DNA of 34,720 nucleotides from contig CAZFER010000068.1 of NCBI GenBank assembly GCA_964517495.1, positions 1 to 34,720 of the forward strand, in the 5' to 3' direction. Position numbers and translations under genes: made by a program. Position 1 is the first letter of the stretch, and each line of letters opens with the position of its first letter. This document shows positions 1 through 9,509 of this stretch, piece after piece. Below the pieces are notes generated by a model, which was not told where the DNA came from, did no database searches, and saw nothing but the letters and a program-made list of their open reading frames with translations. The DNA comes from CAZFER01 sp964517495 (lineage in GTDB: Bacteria; Hinthialibacterota; Hinthialibacteria; Hinthialibacterales; Hinthialibacteraceae).

Positions 1-111
1 ACAAATTGAAAATTCTTTCCTTCTCATACTTTCTCCGATACAGATGCCGTATTAAACAGTCCAATAAGGTATACTCAAATCGATCCGGTTTCCATTCTGC
101 TGAATTATCAC

Positions 112-129
112 CCAGCACGACCATGCTGG
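112..129. repeat. Small inverted repeat downstream of nuoN
   Basis: Six-base arms CCAGCA and TGCTGG enclose a six-base loop, about 90 bases past the nuoN stop codon. There is no run of T after it on the minus strand, so it is not a convincing intrinsic terminator. The rest of positions 1-217 shows no gene I can support: an open frame at 52-288 (minus) runs into nuoN in another frame and resembles nothing. Confidence 0.3.
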
Positions 130-217
130 CTGTATTCCGGTTGAACCGGTCAAAAATTCGGTAATTAAAGGCAGGATAGGAAAAGTCAAGAATTGATAGG
201 TAATAATCTTTATTCTT

Positions 218-1720
218 TTAATGTAACAAAGACGCACATTGCTTTGCATAGGAAACAAGCGGATTCCAAAAGATACCCAGATAAACAATAGGAATGGTCA
301 GGACAGCCAGCAAGCCACTAAATACATACCGAACCTGTAATGGATGAGCTGTAGGTGTGGATGGAGATTCAAAAAACATTGACTTGATAACGCGGGCGTA
401 ATAATAGAGGGCAATTACCGTGTTTAACGCAGCCACTACGGCCAGCCAATATAATTTCCCGTCCAAAACCGCAATAAAAAGATAGTATTTCCCCACAAAA
501 CCTGCAGTAGGGGGGAGACCAATGAGAGAAAACATGGCAATGGCCATCATCACCGCTGTATAAGGAGAGCGCGCCCATAATCCCCTTACATCGGCAATCT
601 GTTCGTTATCTTCTGCATCGATAATAATGATAACAGCCAAAAAGGCAGCAAAATTAGTAAACAAATAAACCACCAGGTAAAAAATAACCGCGGCCATACC
701 CACTTCGGTCAATACGGCAACTCCCATTAATACATAACCAGCATGGGCAATGCCGGAATAGGCCAATAGGCGTTTTAAATTGTTTTGGGGATATGCTCCC
801 AGATTTCCCACGGTCATCGTAATGGCGGATAAAAGCGCAAGATGGAAGGTCCAATCGATATTCAAATTCTCCAACTCCATCCATGCACTGCCGTCAGACA
901 GAGGGACAAGCATGGTGGAATAGAAAAAACGGATAAGCAGGGCAAAACCCGTACCTTTTGAGGCAACTGACAAATACGCCGTAATGGTTGTTGGCGCACC
1001 TTCATAAATATCCGGTGCCCAGAAATGGAACGGGACAGCAGCGATTTTGTATCCCGCTCCTGCCATCAACAAAATAAAGATCATGTATACAACCGGTTCG
1101 ATATTGCCATCCAACTGACCTAAGGCCTGCCGGATTTCCTCAAAACCCGTTGCCCCACCAGTCAAACCATACAATAAGCTAATACCAAACAACATAATAC
1201 CAGTGGACACCCCGCCATAAAGCACAAATTTCATGGCCGCTTCATCTGACTTTCCAATTTTGCGTGAAAAGCCGGATAGAATATATGATCCGATACTCAT
1301 AAGTTCCAATGAAAGATAAATCATGACCAAATCTTGTGATGAGGCCACCAGGCACATTCCAATACAAACCGATAGGAGAATGGAATGAAATTCGCCTTTT
1401 TTAAAAAATAACACTTCACGGCTAAACACCGTCATATAAACCACAATTATTGTACTTAGAAGGAAAAAGCCTCTAAAAAACGCCGAAAACATATCATGGC
1501 CTATCATACCCTCAAACAATAACACCGGCTCGTATTTATATAGGCCAAAGTGAAATACAAAAGCAGTCACTGTCCCAGCCAGGGCCAACAAACCAGGCAG
1601 ATCAATCCCTTCACGTTCGGTGTTAAAAACATCGGCGATCAGAATTAACAGGACCGTCACCGAAAGGATTAATTCGGGGATAAAATACGACAGACTTTCG
1701 ACGTTTCCTAAACTCTCCAT
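218..1720 (-). CDS. nuoN: NADH-quinone oxidoreductase subunit N
   Basis: Antiporter-like membrane subunit of complex I, part of the proton-pumping arm. The protein is about 500 residues, almost all hydrophobic, with the usual 14 or so membrane segments expected of the family. The conserved membrane glutamate lies in SLELMSIGSY at about residue 139, and the discontinuous-helix region around AGYKIAAVPFHFWAPDIYEGAP is present in the middle. An upstream TTG is in frame, but the adjacent ATG at 1720 is the better start, with an AAGGGG-like site before it. It begins 6 bases after the nuoM stop and is the last gene of the operon. Very sure of the family. Confidence 0.97.
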   Translation of the reverse strand: MESLGNVESLSYFIPELILSVTVLLILIADVFNTEREGIDLPGLLALAGTVTAFVFHFGLYKYEPVLLFEGMIGHDMFSAFFRGFFLLSTIIVVYMTVFSREVLFFKKGEFHSILLSVCIGMCLVASSQDLVMIYLSLELMSIGSYILSGFSRKIGKSDEAAMKFVLYGGVSTGIMLFGISLLYGLTGGATGFEEIRQALGQLDGNIEPVVYMIFILLMAGAGYKIAAVPFHFWAPDIYEGAPTTITAYLSVASKGTGFALLIRFFYSTMLVPLSDGSAWMELENLNIDWTFHLALLSAITMTVGNLGAYPQNNLKRLLAYSGIAHAGYVLMGVAVLTEVGMAAVIFYLVVYLFTNFAAFLAVIIIIDAEDNEQIADVRGLWARSPYTAVMMAIAMFSLIGLPPTAGFVGKYYLFIAVLDGKLYWLAVVAALNTVIALYYYARVIKSMFFESPSTPTAHPLQVRYVFSGLLAVLTIPIVYLGIFWNPLVSYAKQCASLLH

Positions 1721-1726
1721 CAAGGA

Positions 1727-3211
1727 TTACCCCTTCTTTAAAGCATCAAACATTTGAACAATTTGCATCATGGTCGGACTGAAAAAGTCGATGATCAGTT
1801 TTGGAAATATCCCCAGAACCACAACAAAAACCGCCAGGGGCACCAACGTAACTTTTTCACGCAGCGTGCAATCAGGCAAATTGGTGTATTTTTCATTTAA
1901 CGGACCAAGGAACATACGCTGGTAGGTCCAAAGAATATATGCCGCTGTAATCACAATTCCGCTGGTGGCTAAAATGGTAATCCACATAAACACCGGGAAA
2001 GATCCAAGGAAGACCAAGGCTTCTCCGATAAATCCTGACAGGCCCGGTAATCCAAGCGACGCAAAAAAGGCCAGGCAGGTAATACCGGCGTAAACCGGTA
2101 CAGTCTGCGCCAATCCACCAAATCCATCAATGTCACGGTGGTGGGCACGGTCATAAATCACTCCAACCAGCAAGAAGAGCATGGCGGTAATGGTGCCATG
2201 GTTAAACATTTGCAAAACCGCCCCATTCATCCCTTCCGGCGTCATCGCCGCCATCCCCAGCATAACAAAGCCCATGTGACTAATACTGGAATAGGCGACC
2301 AACTTCTTTAAATCGGATTGCGCCATCGCACATAATGCTCCATAAACAATGTTAATTAAAGCAATAATGGCAATGGGCAACGCAAACATGATGGCCTCTT
2401 CAGGTAAGAGCGGATAACTGATTCGCAATATTCCATAAGTCCCCATTTTTAGTAGAATGCCAGCCAGGATCACACTAATCGCTGTCGGCGCTTCAACATG
2501 GGCATCGGGAAGCCACGTGTGAAATGGAAACGCGGGAATTTTAATGGCAAAGGCGATATACATCGCCAGGAACATCCACCATTTCAATTGACTGGCGCCC
2601 ACCATGGTTGTTCCAATATCCTCGCCCAACGTCATTAGATCAAATGAACCGGTATATACATAAAAGACAATCATGGCAATCAACAAAAAGACACTGCCAA
2701 ACAATGTATAAAGGAAAAATTTAATGGCCGCATACTCCCGTCGAGGACCGCCCCAAATCCCGATAAGAAAATACATGGGGAGTAACATCAATTCCCAAAA
2801 GACATAAAATAGGAAAAAATCCAATGCACAAAAAACACCTAACATCCCCACTTCAAGCAGTAAGAATAAGGCACAATAGCCTTTAATGCGATCATTAATA
2901 TTCCATGATGCCAATATACATATGGGACAAAGCAAAACAGTCAAAAACACCATAGGCACACTAAGGCCATCAACGCCAACGTAATAAAATATATTAAACG
3001 TTTCAATCCATGGGATTTTGGCAACAAACTGCATTTCAGCGGCCGGATCATATTGCCATAACATCCGAAGACCCAATAACAGCGATGTAATGGTAAAGAT
3101 CAACGATACTTGCTTAATCAACGTCTTGGCTTTGGATGGTATCGCCAAAACCACAACCATACCGATCAAAGGCCAAAAAATAATCCATGTTAATAGGTGA
3201 TTTTGCTCCAT
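1727..3211 (-). CDS. nuoM: NADH-quinone oxidoreductase subunit M
   Basis: Antiporter-like proton-pumping subunit of complex I, 494 residues, which is full length for the family. The essential glutamate of the fifth core helix is visible in FYVFWELMLLPMYFL (about residue 140), and the PAFPFHTWLPDAHVEAPT stretch is the typical NuoM signature. The ATG start is preceded by GGAGAAAG. It lies 48 bases after nuoL and immediately before nuoN, in the standard L-M-N order. Nothing is broken or missing. Confidence 0.97.
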   Translation of the reverse strand: MEQNHLLTWIIFWPLIGMVVVLAIPSKAKTLIKQVSLIFTITSLLLGLRMLWQYDPAAEMQFVAKIPWIETFNIFYYVGVDGLSVPMVFLTVLLCPICILASWNINDRIKGYCALFLLLEVGMLGVFCALDFFLFYVFWELMLLPMYFLIGIWGGPRREYAAIKFFLYTLFGSVFLLIAMIVFYVYTGSFDLMTLGEDIGTTMVGASQLKWWMFLAMYIAFAIKIPAFPFHTWLPDAHVEAPTAISVILAGILLKMGTYGILRISYPLLPEEAIMFALPIAIIALINIVYGALCAMAQSDLKKLVAYSSISHMGFVMLGMAAMTPEGMNGAVLQMFNHGTITAMLFLLVGVIYDRAHHRDIDGFGGLAQTVPVYAGITCLAFFASLGLPGLSGFIGEALVFLGSFPVFMWITILATSGIVITAAYILWTYQRMFLGPLNEKYTNLPDCTLREKVTLVPLAVFVVVLGIFPKLIIDFFSPTMMQIVQMFDALKKG

Positions 3212-3259
3212 GCTTACTTTCTCCCTACAGCACCTCTCACCGTTGAATTTTTATTTCGA

Positions 3260-5272
3260 TCAGCCGAATAAGCGCCATAATACGTTATGTATAAAAAGAA
3301 TCACACCAATGGCGCATCCAACTTTCAGAATATAATTTTGAATCACACCGCTCTGAACCAGTGTGCCCGCCGCTCCGATAATTTGGGTTGTGACCGCAAG
3401 GAGATTTACAAAACCATCCACCACATAACGATCCAAGGCTCCGGAAAAGCCTGAAGCGCCTCGCAGGCCGGGAGCGGTTATATTCACCGCGCCATCAACC
3501 ACTTTGTTATCAAAACGGGCGAACAGCATTCGTATCCACAATAAAAAACGAATGACCGTTTTTTGATAAAACTCATCCACCCAATATTTATTAAAGGATA
3601 AGGAATAGGCGAATTTCCATCGATTCGCAAATGTTTCCGCCGATAAGGTTTTCTTGCCATAAAACAGATAGGAGAGATAAATGCCAATGAGCGCAATGGT
3701 AATCGACAACCCCATAGCCAGATTATGGGCTAGATGGCCGCCATGATGGGCGGCCCCTTCTGCATGAGAAGCGGCATGCTCCACCCCTCCTGGAACCACA
3801 AGATGATTAAACCAAAGGGTGCCATAGGCTCCCAAACCACCAATGACAGAAAGAACTGCCAATACAATCAACGGTATGGTCATCGTACTGGGCGATTCAT
3901 GGGCATGCGCATGTTTTTCAGGCACCTGCGGTTCGCCATAAAAAGTCAGGAAAATGAGCCGGAACATATAAAACGCTGTCATCCCCGCGGCCAACCAAAG
4001 CCCGATAAAAATAGGCATATGAAGCGCATGCTCCATTCCAAAGGATAACGCCCCTGCCAATATGGCATCCTTGCTGCCAAATCCGGAAAAGAGTGGAACA
4101 CCGGATATGGCTAAAGTCGCGATCAACATCGTCCAAAAGGTGATCGGCAATTTCTTGCGTAATCCACCCATCTCCGGCATTTCCTGCGTGTGAACAGCAT
4201 GTATCACACTACCACTGCCCAAAAAGAGAAGCGCCTTGAAAAAGGCATGCGTCATCAAATGATAAAGTCCCGCGGTATACGCCCCCACACCCAAGGCGGT
4301 GATCATATAACCCAATTGACTTACAGTGGAATAGGCCAAAACCCGCTTGATATCCGTTTGAGTGATGGCAATTGTTGCCGCAAAAAATGCAGTGATCAAT
4401 CCGATATAGGCAATCACAAGCATCGCTTCTGATGATGCGGAAAATATGGGGAATAAGCGTCCTACCATATAAACACCCGCCGCGACCATGGTTGCCGCAT
4501 GGATCAAAGCACTAACAGGTGTAGGACCTTCCATCGCGTCTGGCAACCATACATGTAAAGGAAATTGCGCTGATTTACCAACCGCTCCACCAAACAGGCA
4601 AATCGAGGCGATCGTCAAAGTCATACCATTTAATTCGCCATGAGCAATAGCATCAAATATTTCGCTGTAATTAAACATCCCCAGTTCACGCACCACCAGC
4701 ATGATGCCAATAAACATAAACACATCACCAACCCGTGTGGTTAAAAAGGCTTTCATACAGGCATTGGCGGCGGAATGTTTCCAAAAGAAAAAGCCAATCA
4801 ACAAATAGGAGGAAACACCGACCAATTCCCAGGTAATGTAAAGGATGAAAATGTTGTCACACAAAACCAATAACAACATAGAAAAACTAAAAAGACTTAA
4901 ATAGCAGAAAAATCGGTCATAATATCGCTCCCCATGCATATAACCGATGGAATACAGATGAACCAACGCGCTGACAACCGTAACCACCAATACCATGACA
5001 GCTGTTAAATTATCTATATGAAATCCCCAATGGAATTCCAGCCCCCCACCACTAAACCAAAGGTATGAAGTTTGAAACAAAAAGTCAGGATCATATTCAG
5101 AGGCAATAACTTTAAAAAACAGGATCAAACCTAAAATCAATGAAATAAAAATTGCCCCCGTTGAAAGCCAATCCCCCTGGCGTGGTAATCTTTTACCTAA
5201 AAAAAGCTGGACACCAAAGGCGGCAAACGGAAAACCGATGATTAACCAGGCAAGCCATTCAAGTGTGTGCAT
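3260..5272 (-). CDS. nuoL: NADH-quinone oxidoreductase subunit L
   Basis: Largest antiporter-like subunit of complex I, about 670 residues. The core shows the conserved glutamate in LYITWELVGVSSYLLIG (about residue 149) and the SAQFPLHVWLPDAMEGPTPVSA signature. A histidine-rich loop (residues about 455-530, with several His-Ala-His clusters) precedes the final helices. The C-terminal part holds the long lateral helix and last membrane segment expected for NuoL. An in-frame TTG lies one codon upstream, but ATG at 5272 has the better SD distance (GAGGA). It follows nuoK by 13 bases. Confidence 0.97.
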   Translation of the reverse strand: MHTLEWLAWLIIGFPFAAFGVQLFLGKRLPRQGDWLSTGAIFISLILGLILFFKVIASEYDPDFLFQTSYLWFSGGGLEFHWGFHIDNLTAVMVLVVTVVSALVHLYSIGYMHGERYYDRFFCYLSLFSFSMLLLVLCDNIFILYITWELVGVSSYLLIGFFFWKHSAANACMKAFLTTRVGDVFMFIGIMLVVRELGMFNYSEIFDAIAHGELNGMTLTIASICLFGGAVGKSAQFPLHVWLPDAMEGPTPVSALIHAATMVAAGVYMVGRLFPIFSASSEAMLVIAYIGLITAFFAATIAITQTDIKRVLAYSTVSQLGYMITALGVGAYTAGLYHLMTHAFFKALLFLGSGSVIHAVHTQEMPEMGGLRKKLPITFWTMLIATLAISGVPLFSGFGSKDAILAGALSFGMEHALHMPIFIGLWLAAGMTAFYMFRLIFLTFYGEPQVPEKHAHAHESPSTMTIPLIVLAVLSVIGGLGAYGTLWFNHLVVPGGVEHAASHAEGAAHHGGHLAHNLAMGLSITIALIGIYLSYLFYGKKTLSAETFANRWKFAYSLSFNKYWVDEFYQKTVIRFLLWIRMLFARFDNKVVDGAVNITAPGLRGASGFSGALDRYVVDGFVNLLAVTTQIIGAAGTLVQSGVIQNYILKVGCAIGVILFIHNVLWRLFG

Positions 5273-5285
5273 CAATATTCCTCAA

Positions 5286-5603
5286 TTAATGTTTCATCGA
5301 ACTGATTTCTTCCAAATGAACCGTCGAAAATTGCTGGTATATCGCCAAAACAATGGCGAGCGCCACAGCCGCTTCCGCTGCCGCCAGAATAATTACAAAA
5401 ACTGCAAATATGCTGCCGGTAACAGATGCTTGAGACAGTTCAAAATAACGGTTGAAAGCAATTAAATTCAAATTCGCGGCATTCAAAATGAGTTCAATTC
5501 CCATCAAAATACGAATACCATTTCGCTGGGTAGTTACAATAAACAATCCCAACAAAAAAAGAATCACTGATATGACTAAGAAGTGTTCCAATCCAACGCT
5601 CAT
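5286..5603 (-). CDS. nuoK: NADH-quinone oxidoreductase subunit K
   Basis: Small three-helix membrane subunit (105 residues) of complex I, homologous to MrpC and ND4L. Both membrane glutamates known to matter in this family are present: about E37 in MGIELILNAANLN and about E77 in AAAEAAVALAI. The ATG is preceded by a clear GGAG site. A gap of about 139 bases separates it from nuoJ, longer than elsewhere in the operon; I see no good promoter or gene in that gap, only T-rich sequence and a short CTTGT/ACAAG palindrome. Confidence 0.97.
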   Translation of the reverse strand: MSVGLEHFLVISVILFLLGLFIVTTQRNGIRILMGIELILNAANLNLIAFNRYFELSQASVTGSIFAVFVIILAAAEAAVALAIVLAIYQQFSTVHLEEISSMKH

Positions 5604-5742
5604 ACCATTTCACTCCTTGAGAGTTTGTCTTGTATCCGGTGCTTGTCAACAAGGCTGCAACAATCTTTCAAACAAAAAAACATACAACAAGACACACTCA
5701 CCCTAAACAAATCGAAAACGAACATGCTAAAAAATCGTCTGA

Positions 5743-6291
5743 TTACGAAATCGTTACGTCTTTCTTCTCCTCATCCGGCTGTGATTTGGATAGCCCCCGG
5801 GCTATCACCACAGCACCAATCAAGGCCACCAACAACAAAAGGGAAGCCACTTCGAATGGGAGAAGGTATTTGGTCAGTAACAAGTCACCCACTGGTGAAA
5901 TAGTGGACTCCAATGGTTTTGTTTCAGGTTCGGGCATGGTTGGCCAAGGGGTCATCACAAGAACAGGAATCATGAGGATTAATAATACAATAAAAAGAGC
6001 CGCTCCCCTTTTGCGTTGAATGGTTTGTTTTAATGCTCCCGCCGATTCACGGCCCGTGAACATCACACCAAACAACAATAAGACAAGAATCCCTCCAACA
6101 TAAATGAGAACTTGAGTAATACCCACAAAATCAGCACCCAAGTAAATATACATGCAGGCAAGACCAAAAAAGGTAAACAGAAGAGAAAACGCCGCATGGA
6201 CTAACCGGCTGGACAATGCGGTAAAAAAGGCTGAAATAAGAACGATGCTCGCCAGGATGTAAAAGAGCAAGTCATGCAGCAGAGCGTCCAC
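5743..6291 (-). CDS. nuoJ: NADH-quinone oxidoreductase subunit J
   Basis: Membrane subunit J (ND6-like), 182 residues, with five hydrophobic segments. The conserved stretch around YLGADFVGITQVLIYVGGILVL holds the helix that carries the pi-bulge in this family. It starts with GTG at 6291, inside the end of nuoI (20-base overlap), with AAGGAGG about 12 bases upstream, so translation is probably coupled to nuoI. The tail (about residues 150-182) is a final helix followed by a short charged end rich in K, E and D. Confidence 0.95.
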   Translation of the reverse strand: MDALLHDLLFYILASIVLISAFFTALSSRLVHAAFSLLFTFFGLACMYIYLGADFVGITQVLIYVGGILVLLLFGVMFTGRESAGALKQTIQRKRGAALFIVLLILMIPVLVMTPWPTMPEPETKPLESTISPVGDLLLTKYLLPFEVASLLLLVALIGAVVIARGLSKSQPDEEKKDVTIS

Positions 6292-6754
6292 TATTGGCCG
6301 TTTCCTCCTTTTCTTCAGTTTCTTTTTTCTCTAAATCGCTTTTTAAGGGTTTATACGGCTGCTGAGCAAAATCTCTCACCATTTGAGATCGATCGGTAAA
6401 GATCGTCTCATAATCGTGTGTCATGCTGAGACTCCCATGAGGGCATACCTCCACACACAGATTGCACCAGCAGCATTTGGTGTAATCTATAACAAACTTT
6501 GAGGCTTTGCGATCTTTTCCTTTGCCCACAGCTTCCACGTCGATGCAATCAACCGGGCAAATTCTCTCACAACGCATGCATCCGTTGCAAGTGTCGATGT
6601 CATTCACCAACATCCCTCGAAAGCGTTGGGGAATCTCACGTTTTTTATATGGATATTGCAAGGTCACCGGTTTACGAAACAGCTCTCGGCCGGTCACCAT
6701 CATTCCTTTCATCGTGGTAAAAATGCCGGAAAATACATTGCTTAAAATCGCCAT
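6272..6754 (-). CDS. nuoI: NADH-quinone oxidoreductase subunit I (two 4Fe-4S clusters)
   Basis: Ferredoxin-like subunit that carries clusters N6a and N6b and passes electrons to NuoB. Two complete CxxCxxCxxxCP motifs are visible: C56, C59, C62, C66 and C94, C97, C100, C104. An extra cysteine (C95) sits next to the first ligand of the second motif. The N-terminus is the usual amphipathic segment, and the C-terminus is a charged E/K-rich tail. The ATG is preceded by GAGGTG at a spacing of 8. Length, 160 residues, is normal. Confidence 0.97.
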   Translation of the reverse strand: MAILSNVFSGIFTTMKGMMVTGRELFRKPVTLQYPYKKREIPQRFRGMLVNDIDTCNGCMRCERICPVDCIDVEAVGKGKDRKASKFVIDYTKCCWCNLCVEVCPHGSLSMTHDYETIFTDRSQMVRDFAQQPYKPLKSDLEKKETEEKEETANSGRSAA

Positions 6755-6770
6755 AATTTAAACACCTCGT

Positions 6771-7814
6771 TTATCGCTCCATCAGCGCGACCCAAAAACT
6801 GATTCCTACGATATCAATTAAACCCAAGGGTATAAGAAATTTCCAGCATGTAGCCATGAGTTGATCAATTCGAAGTCGAGGCAGCGTCCAGCGCAGCCAC
6901 ATGGCCAGAAAAATTAAGGCCGCTATCTTTATAATATAGACCGACCAGTGCTCAATGCCAAATGGTCCATGCCATCCCCCAAGAAAAAGCAATGAGCCAA
7001 TGGCACACACCACGAAAAGATCGGCATATTCTGCAATGAAAAATAACGCAAATCGCATGCCTGAATATTCTGTATGAAATCCCGCCACCAGTTCCGATTC
7101 TGATTCCGGTAAATCAAACGGCAGCCGGTTGGCTTCCGCCAATGCGGAGATGTAATACGCAATAAATGCAACAAAACAGAAGGGATTCCAGACATACCAA
7201 TTCCCCAAACCTAAAAATCCCCCCGATTGACCACTAACGATCGTTCCCAAATGGAGCGAACCAGCCAACAATACCGGTGGAATAATAAACAACGCCGTCG
7301 GAATTTCATAACTTAAAAATTGCGCCGAGGTTCGCATCGCGCCATATAATGACCATTTATTGTGTGAAGCCCACCCGGCCATGATGATGCCTATCGCCAC
7401 CACTGACGATGTCGCGAGCAAATATAATACACCAATATTCAAATCCGCCGGCACCCAATTCGGCCCAAGAGGGATAACCGCCCAGGATAATAGCGCACCC
7501 CCCATGACCAAAGCCGGGGCTAAAATGAATAACCATTTATCAGCCAACGTGGGAATAATATCTTCTTTTAAAAATAACTTGATTCCATCCGCCAAGGTTT
7601 GCAACACACCATGCCACCCCACATGCATGGGCCCCACTCGCGCCTGCATGCGGGCTGAAATTTTCCGCTCTGCATAAACAGCAACTAAACTTACCAGCGA
7701 AACCAAACCCAGCGTTACCCCCGCTGCAAACGACGCCGCCATTATGTATTGCATAGTGACCGGTAATTGCTGAAATGATGAAAATCCCTGGAAGAGTTGG
7801 ATGATGTATTCCAT
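6771..7814 (-). CDS. nuoH: NADH-quinone oxidoreductase subunit H
   Basis: Membrane subunit that joins the peripheral and membrane arms and forms part of the quinone chamber. It has 347 residues and about eight hydrophobic segments. The conserved loop EANRLPFDLPESESELV is intact, followed by GFHTEYSGMRFALFF. The gene starts directly after the nuoD stop with no gap, which suggests coupling. It takes the place where nuoG would precede nuoH in a 14-gene operon; here nuoD runs straight into nuoH. Confidence 0.97.
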   Translation of the reverse strand: MEYIIQLFQGFSSFQQLPVTMQYIMAASFAAGVTLGLVSLVSLVAVYAERKISARMQARVGPMHVGWHGVLQTLADGIKLFLKEDIIPTLADKWLFILAPALVMGGALLSWAVIPLGPNWVPADLNIGVLYLLATSSVVAIGIIMAGWASHNKWSLYGAMRTSAQFLSYEIPTALFIIPPVLLAGSLHLGTIVSGQSGGFLGLGNWYVWNPFCFVAFIAYYISALAEANRLPFDLPESESELVAGFHTEYSGMRFALFFIAEYADLFVVCAIGSLLFLGGWHGPFGIEHWSVYIIKIAALIFLAMWLRWTLPRLRIDQLMATCWKFLIPLGLIDIVGISFWVALMER

Positions 7815-8957
7815 TTATCGGTCCACTTCTCCTAACACGATGTCCATGGTGCCCAAAGTGGCGACCACATCCGCCACTAACATGTCTTTGGTTAATTCTT
7901 CAAACACGCTCAAATTACAAAATGAAGGCCCCCGTGCTTTCAACCGATACGGTTTTGCACTGCCATCACTGATGATATAAAATCCCACCTCACCGCGTGG
8001 GCATTCCTGACAAACATAGGCTTCCGCACTCTTTGGAGGTTTGAGAACTGCCGGTACTTTGGCTTGGTATGAACCCTCTTCTGGAAAACTTTCAATAATT
8101 TGTTCCAGAATCCGTACACTCTCATACATTTCCAGAATACGGATTTTATAGCGGTCCCAATTGTCACCAACCGCACCTTTTAAACCCTGGCCAACCGGGA
8201 TATCAAATTCAAACTGGTCATAGATGGAATAGGGTTGGTCACGCCGTAAATCCCAATTCACTCCCGAAGCACGCAAAATCGGTCCTGTCACACCATAAGC
8301 AATGGCTTGCTCCGGTGGGAGAATACCAACATTAGACGTCCGTTTTATAAAAATTTGATTGTAGGTCAACAGTTCATTTAGACTGTCCAGTTTCGCTCGG
8401 AACTGCTTCAAGAATTTTTTCGCCAGTTCCATCGCTCGCGGGGTCATGTCATCGGCTACCCCACCGATACGAACATAGCCAAAACATAAACGGGCGCCGG
8501 ATAATTCTTCCAGAATATCCAACACCATTTCCCGCTCACGAAACGAAAGCAGGAATGGGGTAAAAGCCCCAAGGTCTATGCCATAAGTCCCAAGAAAAAC
8601 CAAATGACTGGCGATTCGATTAAACTCTGCGACAAAAACTCGGATGTACTCAGCACGCTCGGGAACCTCTATCCCCATCAATTTTTCAACACACGATGCC
8701 CATGCCCAATTGGTGTTCATCGCCGCTAAATAATCCATTCGATCGGTGTATGGCACATAGGCATCATACCCAATGGATTCGCCGATTTTCTCTTTACAAC
8801 GATGCAAAAAACCAATGCGGGGAATGGCGCGTTCCACCACTTCCCCATCGGTGTGCAACTCGACCTGCAACACACCATGGGTACTGGGATGCTGAGGCCC
8901 CATATGCACAATCATGGGTTCGCCTTGTAACGGTTTGGGTTGCGCGACTGGATTCAT
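7815..8957 (-). CDS. nuoD: NADH-quinone oxidoreductase subunit D
   Basis: The 49-kDa-type subunit, related to NiFe hydrogenase large subunits, lining the quinone site. It is 380 residues, a separate gene and not fused to nuoC. The GPQHPSTHG quinone-site loop is at residues 20-28. The hydrogenase nickel-ligand cysteines are absent, as is normal for NuoD. ATG start; the SD (AAGG) is weaker and a little far away. The gap to nuoC is 51 bases. Confidence 0.97.
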   Translation of the reverse strand: MNPVAQPKPLQGEPMIVHMGPQHPSTHGVLQVELHTDGEVVERAIPRIGFLHRCKEKIGESIGYDAYVPYTDRMDYLAAMNTNWAWASCVEKLMGIEVPERAEYIRVFVAEFNRIASHLVFLGTYGIDLGAFTPFLLSFREREMVLDILEELSGARLCFGYVRIGGVADDMTPRAMELAKKFLKQFRAKLDSLNELLTYNQIFIKRTSNVGILPPEQAIAYGVTGPILRASGVNWDLRRDQPYSIYDQFEFDIPVGQGLKGAVGDNWDRYKIRILEMYESVRILEQIIESFPEEGSYQAKVPAVLKPPKSAEAYVCQECPRGEVGFYIISDGSAKPYRLKARGPSFCNLSVFEELTKDMLVADVVATLGTMDIVLGEVDR

Positions 8958-9008
8958 AAATGCTAAAAACCTTTAGAAATAAATAGTTTACGCAAAATCT
9001 ATACCGGC

Positions 9009-9503
9009 CTAAAATCCGAGGTCCCTCAAGCGTTCATGCTCTGGCATCGTATAATCTTTCCTTAAGGGAAAGCCTTCCCACGCTTCATCCAACAGGATAC
9101 GCTTCAGGTTGGGATGCCCTTCATATTCAATCCCCATTAAATCATAGCATTCCCGCTCCAGCCAATTGGCCGTTGGCCATACAGAAACAACAGAGGGAAC
9201 ACATGGCTTCTCTTTTGAGGTACGAACTTTCAGAGTAACCCAATGTTTATGCGTCATCGACCTTAAGTGGTATACACTTTCAAAATAGTCAGGCCACTCC
9301 ACTGCACTTACACAATGCAGGGTTTCAAAACACGTTGATTCATCATTTTTTAAAAAATCACAAATCTCTACCAACGCTCCGCTATCAACCAGGATATATG
9401 GATCACGATAGCCTTTCTTTTCATCGCCGGTCACCACATACTCGAGGATTTTTTCCTCGCCGAAGGTCTTCTTCAGTAATTCAAAAATTTCGTTTTGTTC
9501 CAT
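9009..9503 (-). CDS. nuoC: NADH-quinone oxidoreductase subunit C
   Basis: The 30-kDa-type subunit of the peripheral arm, 164 residues. The diagnostic C-terminal block ERECYDLMGIEYEGHPNLKR is followed by LLDEAWEGFPLRKDY. The N-terminal part varies in this family. Two cysteines (CDF and CFETLHC region) are present near residues 48-64, but the family is not known to bind a cluster. It starts 6 bases after the nuoB stop, so it is probably translated from the same message. Confidence 0.95.
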   Translation of the reverse strand: MEQNEIFELLKKTFGEEKILEYVVTGDEKKGYRDPYILVDSGALVEICDFLKNDESTCFETLHCVSAVEWPDYFESVYHLRSMTHKHWVTLKVRTSKEKPCVPSVVSVWPTANWLERECYDLMGIEYEGHPNLKRILLDEAWEGFPLRKDYTMPEHERLRDLGF

Positions 9504-9509
9504 GATGTG

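Noticed and set aside
52..288. 78-residue frame on the minus strand at the window start
   Set aside because: It overlaps nuoN in another frame, has no SD and looks like nothing known.
3734..4432. Plus-strand frames of 80-104 codons across nuoL
   Set aside because: They lie wholly inside nuoL on the other strand and show no protein-like composition.
5583..6019. Plus-strand frames of 106 and 129 codons over nuoJ
   Set aside because: Shadows of nuoJ and its upstream gap.
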